Below are positions 40,762 to 49,178 of a DNA stretch of 64,000 nt, piece after piece. Every line of letters begins with the position of its first letter. Within the stretch, counting starts at the first letter, position 1. The DNA comes from VRUE01 sp035318745 (lineage in GTDB: Bacteria; Actinomycetota; Thermoleophilia; Solirubrobacterales; 70-9), in the NCBI GenBank assembly GCA_035318745.1, contig DATHEA010000006.1, positions 75,619 through 139,618 of the forward strand, written 5' to 3'. Both the position numbers and the translations under genes were made by a program. A model generated the notes under the pieces. That model had not been told where the DNA came from, did no database searches, and worked only from the letters and a program-made list of their open reading frames with translations.

Positions 40762-43599
40762 ATGTCCAAGACCGCCACCAGTGCTTTGAAAAACGGTCTC
40801 AAGGGGCTAGCTATCGAGCGCCGTTTCTCCTCCCCGGGGACGCACCCCTTCGATCAGATCGAGTGGGAGATCCGCGACGCGGTGATCGGCGATCCCGCCG
40901 CCCCGGCCTTCGAGCAGCGCGGGGTCGAGTTCCCCAAGAGCTGGTCGCAAAACGCGACCAACATCGTCGCCCAGAAGTACTTCCGCGGGCAGATGGGGAG
41001 CGAGCAGCGCGAGTCCTCGGTCAAACAGATGGTCGGGCGGGTCGCCGGGACGATCTCCGGCTGGGGGCGCGAGGGCGGCTACTTCGCCTCCGAGGAGGAC
41101 GCCGAGGCCTTCGAAGCCGAGCTGACCTCGATCCTGCTCAACCAGAAGGCGGCCTTCAACTCGCCGGTCTGGTTCAACGTCGGCTTCGAGGAGCGCCCGC
41201 AGTGCTCGGCCTGCTTCATCCTCAGCGTCGACGACAGCATGGAGTCGATCCTCGACTGGAACACGAAGGAGGGGATGATCTTCCGCGGCGGCTCGGGCTC
41301 GGGGATCAACCTCTCCAACATCAGGGGCTCGGTCGAGCCGCTCTCCAAGGGTGGACTCGCCTCCGGGCCGGTCAGCTTCATGCGCGGCGCCGACGCCTGG
41401 GCGGGGACGATCAAGTCCGGCGGCAAGACGCGGCGCGCGGCGAAGATGGTCGTGCTCGACGTCGACCACCCAGACATCGAGCACTTCATCTGGTGCAAGG
41501 CCAAAGAGGAGGAGAAGGCGGGCGCCCTGCGCGACGCCGGCTTCGACATGTCGATCGACGGCGAGGGCTTCACCTCGATCCAGTACCAGAATGCCAACAA
41601 CTCGGTGCGGGTCACCGACGAGTTCATGGAGGCGGTCGAGGCCGACGAGGACTGGGACCTGACCGCCCGCACCACCGGCGAGGCGACGAAGACGCTGCCG
41701 GCACGCGAGCTGATGAACCAGATCGCCGACGCTGCCTGGCGCTGTGCCGATCCGGGCGTCCAGTACGACACGATCATCAACCGCTGGCACACCTCCCCGG
41801 AGTCGGGGCGGATCAACGCCTCGAATCCCTGCAGCGAGTACATGCACGTCGACGACTCGGCCTGCAACCTGGCCTCGCTCAACCTGATGAAATTCCGCCG
41901 CGAGGACGGCAGCTTCGACGTCGAGGACTTCGAACACGCGGTCGACATCGTCTTCCTCGCTCAGGAGATCGTCGTCGGCTTCTCCAGCTACCCGACGGAG
42001 AAGATCGGTGAGAACGCCAACGCCTTCCGCCAGCTTGGCCTCGGTTACGCCAATCTGGGCGCGCTGCTGATGTCCGACGGGCTGCCCTACGACTCGACCG
42101 AGGGTCGCAACGTCGCCGCCGCGATCACGGCGCTTATGACCGGGCGCGCCTACCGCCAGTCGGCGACGATCGCCGCCGAGGCGACCGGGCCCTACGACGA
42201 GTACGAGAAGAACCGCGAGGCCCACAACGGGGTGATGAGGATGCATCGCGACGCCTCCTACGACGTCGATCCGACCGGGATCAAGGGCGAGCTGCTCGAG
42301 GCCGCACAGCGGTCCTGGGACGAGGCGGTCGAGCTGGGCGAGGAGCATGGGTACCGCAACGCACAGGCGACGGTGCTGGCGCCGACCGGCACGATCAGCT
42401 TCCTGATGGACTGCGACACGACCGGGATCGAGCCCGACTTCTCACTGGTCAAGTTCAAGGAGCTGGTCGGCGGCGGACAGATGACGATCGTCAACCGCTC
42501 GGTTCCGCTGGCGCTGAGCAGGCTCGGCTACAGCGACGCCGAGGTCGACCAGATCAACGCCTACATCGCCGAGAACGCGACGATCGTCGGGGCACCGGGC
42601 CTCAAGGACGAGCACCTGCCGATCTTCGACGTCGCGGTCGGCGAGCGGGCGATCTCCCATACCGGCCACATCGACATGATGGCGGCGACGCAGCCGTTCA
42701 TCTCGGGGGCGATCTCGAAGACGGTCAACCTGCCACAAGGCGCGACGGTCGAGGACATCGCCGACGCCTACACGCGCGGCTGGAAGGGCGGGCTCAAGGC
42801 GCTGGCGATCTACCGCGACGGCTCCAAGACTGCGCAGGCGCTGCGCACCGACGCGCAGGAGGAAAAGGAGGCCGAGGCGGAGATCGTCGCGCTGCCGCCG
42901 GAGCGCAAGCGGATGCCGCGCGAGCGCGAATCGATCACCCACAAGTTCTCGATCTCCGGCCATGAGGGCTACATCACCGCCGGCAAGTACGAGGACGGCT
43001 CGGTGGGGGAGATCTTCCTCACCGACATAGGCAAGGAGGGATCGACGATGCGGGGGCTGATGAACGCCTTCGCCACGGCGATCTCGCTCGGGCTCCAGTA
43101 TGGCGTCCCACTCGAAGACTTCGTACGCAAGTTCAGCTACATGCGCTTCGAGCCGGAGGGAATCACCGGCAACCCGGAGATCCCCTTCGCCAAATCGCTG
43201 CCCGACTACATCATGCGCTGGGTGGCGAGCCGCTTCATCGAGGACACCGACACGCTCGAGGAACTCGGGATCATGACCCAGGAGGTCCGCGCCAAGCAGG
43301 AGACGGCCCAGCTCGGGCTCGGAATCGCCACCGGCGACACCGCCGGCCCGGCGAATGGCGGCAACGGCCACTCCAAGCCGGGCAACGGCAACGGCGACAA
43401 CGGCGCAGAGAAGGCGAAGGCAACGGGCGGCGAGGCAGTGCCCGCGGCGGCTGCCTTCACCGACACCCCGCCGGTCGTCCCGGCCAAGATGTCCGGCCTC
43501 GACCTAGGGCCTGCCTGCGAGCAGTGCGGCGGCATGATGCAGCGCACGGGCTCTTGTTACACCTGCAGCAGCTGCGGCAACAACACCGGCTGCGGCTGA
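40762..43599 (+). CDS. nrdJ: Adenosylcobalamin-dependent (class II) ribonucleotide reductase
   Basis: A 945-residue reductase that makes deoxyribonucleotides using coenzyme B12, without oxygen dependence. FNSPVWFNVGFEERPQCSAC includes the first active-site Cys; RGGSGSGINLSNIRG and NASNPCSEYMHVDDSACNLA hold the substrate loop and the radical Cys with the Glu (NPCSE). The C-terminus ends with the redox and zinc cysteines CEQCGGMMQRTGSCYTCSSC. A Gly/Asn linker precedes it. Good RBS (GAGAGGAGAAG). I see no cobalamin riboswitch or NrdR box pair upstream. Confidence 0.95.
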   Translation: MSKTATSALKNGLKGLAIERRFSSPGTHPFDQIEWEIRDAVIGDPAAPAFEQRGVEFPKSWSQNATNIVAQKYFRGQMGSEQRESSVKQMVGRVAGTISGWGREGGYFASEEDAEAFEAELTSILLNQKAAFNSPVWFNVGFEERPQCSACFILSVDDSMESILDWNTKEGMIFRGGSGSGINLSNIRGSVEPLSKGGLASGPVSFMRGADAWAGTIKSGGKTRRAAKMVVLDVDHPDIEHFIWCKAKEEEKAGALRDAGFDMSIDGEGFTSIQYQNANNSVRVTDEFMEAVEADEDWDLTARTTGEATKTLPARELMNQIADAAWRCADPGVQYDTIINRWHTSPESGRINASNPCSEYMHVDDSACNLASLNLMKFRREDGSFDVEDFEHAVDIVFLAQEIVVGFSSYPTEKIGENANAFRQLGLGYANLGALLMSDGLPYDSTEGRNVAAAITALMTGRAYRQSATIAAEATGPYDEYEKNREAHNGVMRMHRDASYDVDPTGIKGELLEAAQRSWDEAVELGEEHGYRNAQATVLAPTGTISFLMDCDTTGIEPDFSLVKFKELVGGGQMTIVNRSVPLALSRLGYSDAEVDQINAYIAENATIVGAPGLKDEHLPIFDVAVGERAISHTGHIDMMAATQPFISGAISKTVNLPQGATVEDIADAYTRGWKGGLKALAIYRDGSKTAQALRTDAQEEKEAEAEIVALPPERKRMPRERESITHKFSISGHEGYITAGKYEDGSVGEIFLTDIGKEGSTMRGLMNAFATAISLGLQYGVPLEDFVRKFSYMRFEPEGITGNPEIPFAKSLPDYIMRWVASRFIEDTDTLEELGIMTQEVRAKQETAQLGLGIATGDTAGPANGGNGHSKPGNGNGDNGAEKAKATGGEAVPAAAAFTDTPPVVPAKMSGLDLGPACEQCGGMMQRTGSCYTCSSCGNNTGCG

Positions 43600-43609
43600 C
43601 CCCCCAGGC

Positions 43610-43771
43610 CTACGGCAGACTCTCGCAAGCAATCCCGTCGTGATCGGCATCGAGGCGATGTGGATCACGCGCCGGGTTATGCCTTTCGAAGAAGCGCTGG
43701 GCCTGTGCTTGGGTCCTGAAGTCCGAGCAGTCGCGATCGCGGAATGCGATAGCGGGTTGGGGCATGGCCAT
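43610..43771 (-). CDS. Excalibur-domain small protein, probably 5'-truncated
   Basis: A 53-residue frame not long enough for most gene lists. It contains FRDRDCSDFRTQAQAQRFF and DPHRLDADHDGIACESLP, the Excalibur calcium-binding pattern (DxDxDG loop and paired Cys). Upstream in the same frame, codons read TLGLGLLGSMAMPQPAIA, a clear signal-peptide core with an AIA cleavage site, but the n-region and a start codon are missing: the TGA of the nucleotidyltransferase comes first. It looks like an exported protein cut at its 5' end. ATG 43771 is the only normal start left. Confidence 0.6.
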   Translation of the reverse strand: MAMPQPAIAFRDRDCSDFRTQAQAQRFFERHNPARDPHRLDADHDGIACESLP

Positions 43772-43801
43772 CGAACCGAGCAGACCTAGGCCGAGGGTAA
43801 C

Positions 43802-44350
43802 TCAGAGTTCGCCACGAGCGGTCCTCAGGCTCTCCACGTCCACCTTGTCCTGCGCGCGGCCGGCGGCTTGCTTCATGCGCAATAGGTCGTCGTAGCTGCA
43901 GAACTCGACTTGATGGCCGAGGAACATGCGGTCAACTGAGTGAGACGCCAGATCACGGTACCCGCCCTGGCCCTCGGCAGATCCCTCAAGCCCGAAGGTC
44001 TGCATCACGTCGAGGCGACCGTGCTTGGTCAGCAGAGTCCAGTTTCCGCCCAATCTCAAACCTTCGAGATCGGGCTCAAGGTCGAACTCTCCCTCAAACT
44101 CATCGAGACCGATCGGGGTTGCCTCCAGCGTGGCGAGCGCCTTCGCCAACCGTCCCAGGTTGTCATCGCTCGGGTCGGGGCAGATGTCGATGTCCTTGGT
44201 CGCTCGCGGGAAGCCGTGAGCAGCGACGGCATAACCGCCGACCACGATGAAGTCGACCCGATGATCGACAAGCGCAGCAATCAGGGGTTCTGGGCGGAGC
44301 GGCCGCAAAGCGCTCGCTTGGGTTTCAGCGTCTGGCGTTTCCTGACTCAT
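43802..44350 (-). CDS. Nucleotidyltransferase-fold protein (MNT/DUF6036-like)
   Basis: A 182-residue protein. VDFIVVGGYAVAAHGFPRAT is the GG/GS nucleotidyltransferase helix start, TKDIDICPDP provides the DxD metal pair, and RLDVMQTFG the third acidic residue. These proteins serve as antitoxins or toxins that AMPylate or add nucleotides (MNT, AbiEii and relatives). The upstream HTH gene overlaps as ATGA, and that gene pair has the layout of a toxin-antitoxin or phage-defence module. Which partner is the toxin is not evident. Confidence 0.7.
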   Translation of the reverse strand: MSQETPDAETQASALRPLRPEPLIAALVDHRVDFIVVGGYAVAAHGFPRATKDIDICPDPSDDNLGRLAKALATLEATPIGLDEFEGEFDLEPDLEGLRLGGNWTLLTKHGRLDVMQTFGLEGSAEGQGGYRDLASHSVDRMFLGHQVEFCSYDDLLRMKQAAGRAQDKVDVESLRTARGEL

Positions 44351-44706
44351 CGGAGCTCGGCTTCGGAAGCAAGTTCCGTCGCGATTTCGCTCAGCTGCGC
44401 GGCCTGTGCCAGCCGCTCCTCCGGGCTCAACCGGTAGTCGGCCCGAAGCTCGGCGATCGACTGGTTGCCGGCCCCCGGCGCCGGTTGGCTGAGGGGGAGA
44501 GTTGAGACGCGGAGCGTCTCACCCATCGCATTGAGGATCCGCTCAAGCGTCTCGACGGTCGGCGACACCTGGTCGTGCTCGATGCGACTGATCGCAGGCT
44601 GACTAGTGCCGAGGCGCTTTGCCAACTCAGCCTGTCCAAGCCGGTGACGGCAGCGTGCCTCTCTAACTAGAGCACCACAACACACGGTTCTCACTACATT
44701 TGCCAT
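44347..44706 (-). CDS. XRE-type helix-turn-helix regulator
   Basis: A 119-residue regulator. The HTH is in GQAELAKRLGTSQPAISRIE (residues about 24-43), followed by DQVSPTVETLERILNAMGET, typical of XRE antitoxins. The C-terminal half (LSPEERLAQAAQLSEIATEL) is a helical partner-binding part. It starts at ATG 44706 within a palindrome, suggesting autoregulation, and overlaps the nucleotidyltransferase gene by 4 bp. Confidence 0.8.
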   Translation of the reverse strand: MANVVRTVCCGALVREARCRHRLGQAELAKRLGTSQPAISRIEHDQVSPTVETLERILNAMGETLRVSTLPLSQPAPGAGNQSIAELRADYRLSPEERLAQAAQLSEIATELASEAELR

Positions 44707-44714
44707 CTAGGCAA
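44700..44714 (-). promoter_or_regulatory. Candidate autoregulatory operator of the HTH gene
   Basis: TTGCC-ATCTA-GGCAA spans the start codon of the HTH gene. On the minus strand TATATT, a -10-like box, adjoins it and ends only a few bases before the ATG, so the mRNA may be leaderless. Confidence 0.5.
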
Positions 44715-44733
44715 TATAACACTTCCGATATGT

Positions 44734-46074
44734 CTAGCTGAGAACGACCCTGGTGTTGTGGCGCGGGGTCTCGGTGATTGCGCGGCGGAAGACTCGCTCC
44801 GGCTCAGGACTGGCCGGGCGAATCTCGCGGCGCTTGACCAGCTCTTTCAGCACGACCGCCATCTCGAACTGGGCGAAGGAGGCTCCGAGGCAGCGGCGGA
44901 CGCCACCGCCGAAGGGGATCCAGGTGTAGGTGCCGGGCGGGTTGTCGAGAAAGCGCTCCGGCCTGAAGGTGTCCGGCTCTGGGTAGATCTCGGGATTGCG
45001 GTGGACGAGGTAGACGGACGGGGTGACCGAGACGCCGGCGGGCAGCTCGTAGCCACCGATCTCGACCGGCTCGGTGAGGCGGCGGACGACGATCGAGATC
45101 ACCGGGCGCAGGCGCAGCGTCTCCTGGATCGTCGCGGTCAGGTAGTCCTCAGACCCGGCCTCGACCTCGCCGCGCAGGCGGTCGAGCTTCTCCGGGTGAC
45201 GGCTGAGGCGCTCGACCGCCCAGGCCAGCGAGGTCGCAGTCGTCTCGTGTCCGGCGACGAGCAGGGTGAGGAGCTCGTCGCGCATCTCCTCGTCGCCCAT
45301 CGGGCTGCCGTCCTCGTGGCGGGCGCCGACGAGCAGCGAGAGGATGTCGTCGCGCTGCTCGAGGTCGCCGGCGCGGCGGCGCTCGGCGATCTCGCGATGG
45401 ATGAGGCGGTCGACCCGCTCGATCCGCCGCCGGAAGGGGCCCAACTGCCGGACCCGCCCGGGGCCGACGATGAGGAGAGGCACGAGAAGGCGTGGGTCGG
45501 TGGAGAGGTCGAGGAAGTCGCGCAGGGCATCGCGCAGCTCGGCCATCCTCTCGCTCTCCCTAACGCCGAAGACGGTGCGCAGGATGATGTCGAGGGTGAT
45601 CGCCTGCATCCGCGGCCGCAGCTCGTACGGGGTGCCGGTGGGCCAGGTCGCGATCTCGGCGGTCGCGATCTCGGCCATCGTCTCGCCGTAGGCCTGCATG
45701 CGCTCGCCGTGGAAGGGTGGCAGCAGCAAGCGGCGCTGGCCGATGTGAGGCTTCTCGTCGAGAACGAGGATCGAGTTCCGGCCGAGGACCGGAGCAAGGA
45801 TCTGGTTCCCCTCGCCGGCGTGAAAGACGCGCGGGTCACCGGTGAAGACCTGCTTGACCGCATCGGGGTCGGCCAGCATCACCCAGGTTCCCTCGTAGGC
45901 GATCTTCAGCCTGAAGATGTCGCCGTAGCGGTCCTGGCAGGAGAACAACATCCGCCGGGCCTGCCGCGACCAGATTGCCGTCTGGACCAGGCGCGGTAGC
46001 GGTGGACCGGGTGGGAGGCGTCGCTGCGCCGGCCGGGTGACAGCCTGCGGAGCCGTTGTCGTTGCTGCCTCCAT
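44734..46074 (-). CDS. Cytochrome P450
   Basis: A 446-residue soluble P450 (ATG 46074). The heme-thiolate loop is FGGGVRRCLGASFAQFEM with the axial Cys, the oxygen-binding I-helix is LVAGHETTATSLAWAVE, and the K-helix ExxR is in ETLRLRPVIS. The proline-rich N-terminus (RRLPPGPPLPRLVQTAIW) looks like CYP110/CYP102-type enzymes rather than the short Streptomyces forms. Substrate unknown; lipids or terpenoids are usual for this group. Redox partners are not adjacent. It is divergent from the esterase gene. Confidence 0.9.
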   Translation of the reverse strand: MEAATTTAPQAVTRPAQRRLPPGPPLPRLVQTAIWSRQARRMLFSCQDRYGDIFRLKIAYEGTWVMLADPDAVKQVFTGDPRVFHAGEGNQILAPVLGRNSILVLDEKPHIGQRRLLLPPFHGERMQAYGETMAEIATAEIATWPTGTPYELRPRMQAITLDIILRTVFGVRESERMAELRDALRDFLDLSTDPRLLVPLLIVGPGRVRQLGPFRRRIERVDRLIHREIAERRRAGDLEQRDDILSLLVGARHEDGSPMGDEEMRDELLTLLVAGHETTATSLAWAVERLSRHPEKLDRLRGEVEAGSEDYLTATIQETLRLRPVISIVVRRLTEPVEIGGYELPAGVSVTPSVYLVHRNPEIYPEPDTFRPERFLDNPPGTYTWIPFGGGVRRCLGASFAQFEMAVVLKELVKRREIRPASPEPERVFRRAITETPRHNTRVVLS

Positions 46075-46194
46075 CAAAGCCTCTGGTAGCGACGCTACAC
46101 CTGACGATGTAACCGTCGTGTGAGATCCGTCCTGCCTTAACCAAAGCTCGACATTCCCTCGACGGCGACAATTCGCATAGTCTGCCGCCCCGTC

Positions 46195-47256
46195 TTGGCA
46201 CCTCCCCGGCTGCCGCCGCGCATCGAGCACAGATTCCTGCGGGTCGTCTGCGGGCTGCCGGACGGACTGAATCGGGCGATCTTCGGTGCGCCGGCACGGA
46301 TCGACGGGCAGTTACTTGCGGCGGAGATGCAGGCGCTGGTGAGGCTGGCGACCCTGGCCCGTGACGAGTCAGCATCGTCCGCGGGCAAGCTCTCCCCAGA
46401 GAGCGCGCGCGCCAGACTGCGCGCGAATGCTGCCGCGGCGGCCGGGCCAAAGCGTTCGTTGCCGGCGGTCAGTGGCCTGGCCATACCGGGGCCCGAGGGG
46501 ATGATCCCGGCGCGTTTCTACGAACCGCCTGGCATCGGCCTCGAGAACCGGCCGCTGATCGTCTACTTCCATGGCGGGGGCTGGACGATCGGCGACCTCG
46601 ACACCTGCGACAGCGTCTGCCGCTTCCTCGCCACCAACGTCCCCGCCACCGTGCTCTCGGTCGGCTATCGGCTGGCTCCCGAGCATCCCTTTCCAGCGGC
46701 GTTCGTGGATGCCTGTGCCGCCTTCCACTGGGCGGCGAACGACAACTCGCGGCTGGGCGTCGACCCGTCCCGGATCGCCGTCGCAGGCGACAGCGCCGGC
46801 GGCAACCTCGCGGCCGCGGTCAGCCTGTACTGCCGGAACGAGAACGGTCCGAAGCCGGCGATGCAGGCACTGCTCTACCCGGTCACCGATGCGGTCGGCG
46901 GCCAGCAGTCGCGCGACACGTTCGCCGAGGGCTTCCTGCTGACACGGGCGGACATGGATTGGTTCGAGCACCACTACCTGCCAGTGGCCGTAGACCGGAG
47001 CGACCCACGCGTCTCGGTGCTGCGCGGCGCAGACCTCGCCGGTCTGGCCCCCGCCTACGTCGCGACAGCCGGCTTCGACCCGCTGCGCGACGAGGGCGAG
47101 GCCTACGCAACCCGGATGCGAGAGGCCGGCGTCCGGGTCGCCCTGCGCCGCCACCCGGAGCTGATTCACGGGTTCGCCAACATGACCGCGATCAGCCCTG
47201 CCTCCAACGCCGCAATGCACGAGCTGGCCGGCGCCGTACGCGTGGGCTTGGTTTAA
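46195..47256 (+). CDS. Alpha/beta-hydrolase fold-3 esterase (hormone-sensitive lipase family)
   Basis: A 353-residue esterase with TTG start at 46195. The HSL-type oxyanion motif is VYFHGGGWTIGDLD, the nucleophile Ser is in VAGDSAGGNLAAA, the Asp is in ATAGFDPLRDEGEAY, and the His is in ELIHGFANM, completing the triad. It hydrolyses short acyl esters. The N-terminal 80 residues form the cap. A later start cannot be excluded as no strong RBS is seen. Its stop codon abuts the CsoR operator. Confidence 0.87.
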   Translation: MAPPRLPPRIEHRFLRVVCGLPDGLNRAIFGAPARIDGQLLAAEMQALVRLATLARDESASSAGKLSPESARARLRANAAAAAGPKRSLPAVSGLAIPGPEGMIPARFYEPPGIGLENRPLIVYFHGGGWTIGDLDTCDSVCRFLATNVPATVLSVGYRLAPEHPFPAAFVDACAAFHWAANDNSRLGVDPSRIAVAGDSAGGNLAAAVSLYCRNENGPKPAMQALLYPVTDAVGGQQSRDTFAEGFLLTRADMDWFEHHYLPVAVDRSDPRVSVLRGADLAGLAPAYVATAGFDPLRDEGEAYATRMREAGVRVALRRHPELIHGFANMTAISPASNAAMHELAGAVRVGLV

Positions 47257-47272
47257 TACCCCCAGGGGGTAT
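47256..47272 (+). promoter_or_regulatory. CsoR-type copper operator
   Basis: ATACCCCC-A-GGGGGTAT is a perfect palindrome matching the known TACCCC/GGGGTA form of CsoR sites. It lies between a -35-like TTGGTT and a -10-like TATCTG, 47 bp before the DUF4396 gene whose operon ends with a csoR gene. Confidence 0.75.
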
Positions 47273-47318
47273 CTGCTAGCCTCGAAGATCTCCTTTCCAT
47301 GGCTACCGAGGAGGTCGC

Positions 47319-47903
47319 ATGGACGCTGGCGCCCACGCCCATCAACACGAACATCACGCGATGCCCGCCGAGGGGGCGGCGTTGACGATGGTCGCGATCA
47401 ACGCCACGCTCCACTGCCTGACCGGTTGCGCGATCGGCGAGGTCGCCGGGATGGCGATCGGCACCGCGGCCGGCTTCTCCAACGGGGGGACTGTCGCCCT
47501 CTCCGTCGCTCTCGCCTTCCTCTTCGGATACAGCCTGACCAGCCTGCCCCTGCTGCGAGCCGGCCTGGTCCTCTCGGCGGTCATCCCGATCGCGCTCGCC
47601 TCAGACACGCTCAGCATCGCGACCATGGAGGTCGTCGACAACGCCATCGTCCTCGCCATCCCCGGCGCGATAGTGGCGGGGCTCAGCTCGTTGCTCTTCT
47701 GGGGAAGCCTGAGCTTCTCCTTGGTCGTCGCGGGTGCCTTCGCCGTCCCGGTCAACCGTTGGCTGATCGCCCGCGGCAAGGGACACGCCGCCGTCCACGA
47801 GACCGGGATCCACGGCGGGCCGCCGGTGCGGGTGGTCGCCTACATCGCCGCCGTGATGGGAATCTTCGGCACGGTCGTACTGATCGTCGAGGGGCTTTCG
47901 TGA
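47319..47903 (+). CDS. DUF4396 membrane protein, candidate copper-responsive
   Basis: A 194-residue membrane protein. The N-terminus is histidine-rich (AHAHQHEHHAMPAEG), followed by about five hydrophobic helices, the first holding NATLHCLTGCAIGEVAGMAI with a CxxxC pair. DUF4396 has no established function. Its gene lies between a CsoR operator and a csoR gene overlapping by GTGA, so it should be induced by Cu(I). The His-rich tail and paired Cys suggest metal handling or export; that is inference. Confidence 0.75.
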   Translation: MDAGAHAHQHEHHAMPAEGAALTMVAINATLHCLTGCAIGEVAGMAIGTAAGFSNGGTVALSVALAFLFGYSLTSLPLLRAGLVLSAVIPIALASDTLSIATMEVVDNAIVLAIPGAIVAGLSSLLFWGSLSFSLVVAGAFAVPVNRWLIARGKGHAAVHETGIHGGPPVRVVAYIAAVMGIFGTVVLIVEGLS

Positions 47904-48193
47904 GCGTCGCGCCGGGGACCCGCGGCTACAGCGAGGACAAGGAGGCGGTGCTCAAGCGCTTGCGTCGGATCGAGGGCCAGGTGCGCGGCGTCGAGCGGAT
48001 GGTCGAGAAGGATCGCTACTGCATCGACGTCGTCACCCAGGTCACCGCGATCCAAGCAGCCCTCGACAAGGTCGCTCTGGAGCTGCTCTCAGACCACGCC
48101 GCCCACTGCGTAGTCGGAGCGGCGAAGGCCGAGCAGCCCGAGCGGACCAGGGAGCTGATGGGCGCCGTCAAGCGCCTCTTGCGTCACGGTTAG
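47900..48193 (+). CDS. csoR: CsoR-family copper-sensing repressor
   Basis: A 97-residue all-helical repressor. DKEAVLKRLRRIEGQVRGVE is the DUF156 start; the metal ligands are the Cys in DRYCIDVVTQ and the His and Cys in LLSDHAAHCVVGA, which gives the C-H-C set of copper sensors (rather than RcnR or FrmR patterns). Start GTG 47900 overlaps the DUF4396 stop. It should bind the 47256-47272 palindrome and release it when Cu(I) is bound. A hairpin follows the stop. Confidence 0.9.
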   Translation: MSVAPGTRGYSEDKEAVLKRLRRIEGQVRGVERMVEKDRYCIDVVTQVTAIQAALDKVALELLSDHAAHCVVGAAKAEQPERTRELMGAVKRLLRHG

Positions 48194-48213
48194 GCCGAGG
48201 CTACTCCTCGGCC
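48193..48213 (+). terminator. Hairpin after csoR
   Basis: GGCCGAGG (48193-48200) and CCTCGGCC (48206-48213) pair around CTACT directly after the TAG stop. No T-run. Confidence 0.5.
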
Positions 48214-48389
48214 GGCGAGGACAGGCAAGAGATTGAAACGTCCACCGCGCGCCCTCGCCCTTGCCGCAGCGATGGGAAAATGTCCGTGGCGGTCACCACC
48301 TGCCCCGTTCTGGCTCATAGCTCGCACCGATCGAGATGAATGATTGGACGGGCTGGATCGATTCCGCCACCTAATAGCCTGCGCTCGAG

Positions 48390-49178
48390 ATGGCGCTGCC
48401 GGACGAATTCGACGGATTCCTGATCGACCTTGACGGGGTCGTCTGGATCGGGCGCGAGATGGTGCCGGGGTCGGCCGAGGCGCTGCGGTCGCTCCTCGAC
48501 AGCGGCAAGGAGATCGTCTTCGTCACCAACAACCCGGGCAAGCCAGCGTCCGCATACGGAGAACGGTTGCGGGAAGCTGGGATTTCCGTGGCCGACGATC
48601 GCGTCGTCACCGCGGGGGAAGCGACCGCGGCTCTAGCGACTGAGAGCGCCGAGCCGGGCGCTGCGGCATTCGTGATCGGCGCTCCGGCCTTCCACGAGAC
48701 GGTCGCTGCCGCCGGCCTGAAGCTGCTCGAGGACGAGGCCGGCCGCGAAGCGGACGTCGTCCTCGTCTCCGGTCATCGCGGCTTCGACTACGAGGAGCTG
48801 CTGACGGCGACGCTGGCCCTGCAGCGTGGCGCGGCGCTGTTCGCGACCAGCCACGACCCGACCCTGCCGATGCCCGGCGGGGCCTGGCCCGGGACGGGTG
48901 CTGTCCTCGCCGCGGTCGAGACCGCGAGCGGTGCAACGGCGGAGATCGGCGGCAAGCCCGAGCCCCACCTGTTCGAGATGGCCCGCGGGCGGATCGCTGC
49001 CGCCGAGCAGGTGGCGATGGTCGGAGACCGTGTCTCCTCCGACATCGAGGGGGGGCGGCGGGCCGGTCTGGAGACCGTGCTGGTGCTGAGCGGCGCGACT
49101 TCGCCCGAGGAAGCCGCGGACGCCGACCCGGCGCCGGATCACGTGGTCGAGGATCTGGCCGCACTGGCCCTGCCGTGA
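48390..49178 (+). CDS. HAD-IIA phosphatase (NagD/phosphoglycolate phosphatase-like)
   Basis: A 262-residue HAD-IIA hydrolase. Motif I is FLIDLDGVVWIGREMV, motif II IVFVTNNPGKPASAYGERL, the Lys is in IGGKPEPHLFEMA and motif IV in VAMVGDRVSSDIEGGRRAG. The C2a cap lies between. Typical substrates are phosphoglycolate, pyridoxal phosphate or nucleotides. Its stop overlaps the MFS start as GTGA, so the two are co-transcribed. Confidence 0.87.
   Translation: MALPDEFDGFLIDLDGVVWIGREMVPGSAEALRSLLDSGKEIVFVTNNPGKPASAYGERLREAGISVADDRVVTAGEATAALATESAEPGAAAFVIGAPAFHETVAAAGLKLLEDEAGREADVVLVSGHRGFDYEELLTATLALQRGAALFATSHDPTLPMPGGAWPGTGAVLAAVETASGATAEIGGKPEPHLFEMARGRIAAAEQVAMVGDRVSSDIEGGRRAGLETVLVLSGATSPEEAADADPAPDHVVEDLAALALP

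Noticed and set aside
40807..42348. 513-codon minus-strand frame opposite nrdJ
   Set aside because: Shadow of nrdJ; no start signal or motif.
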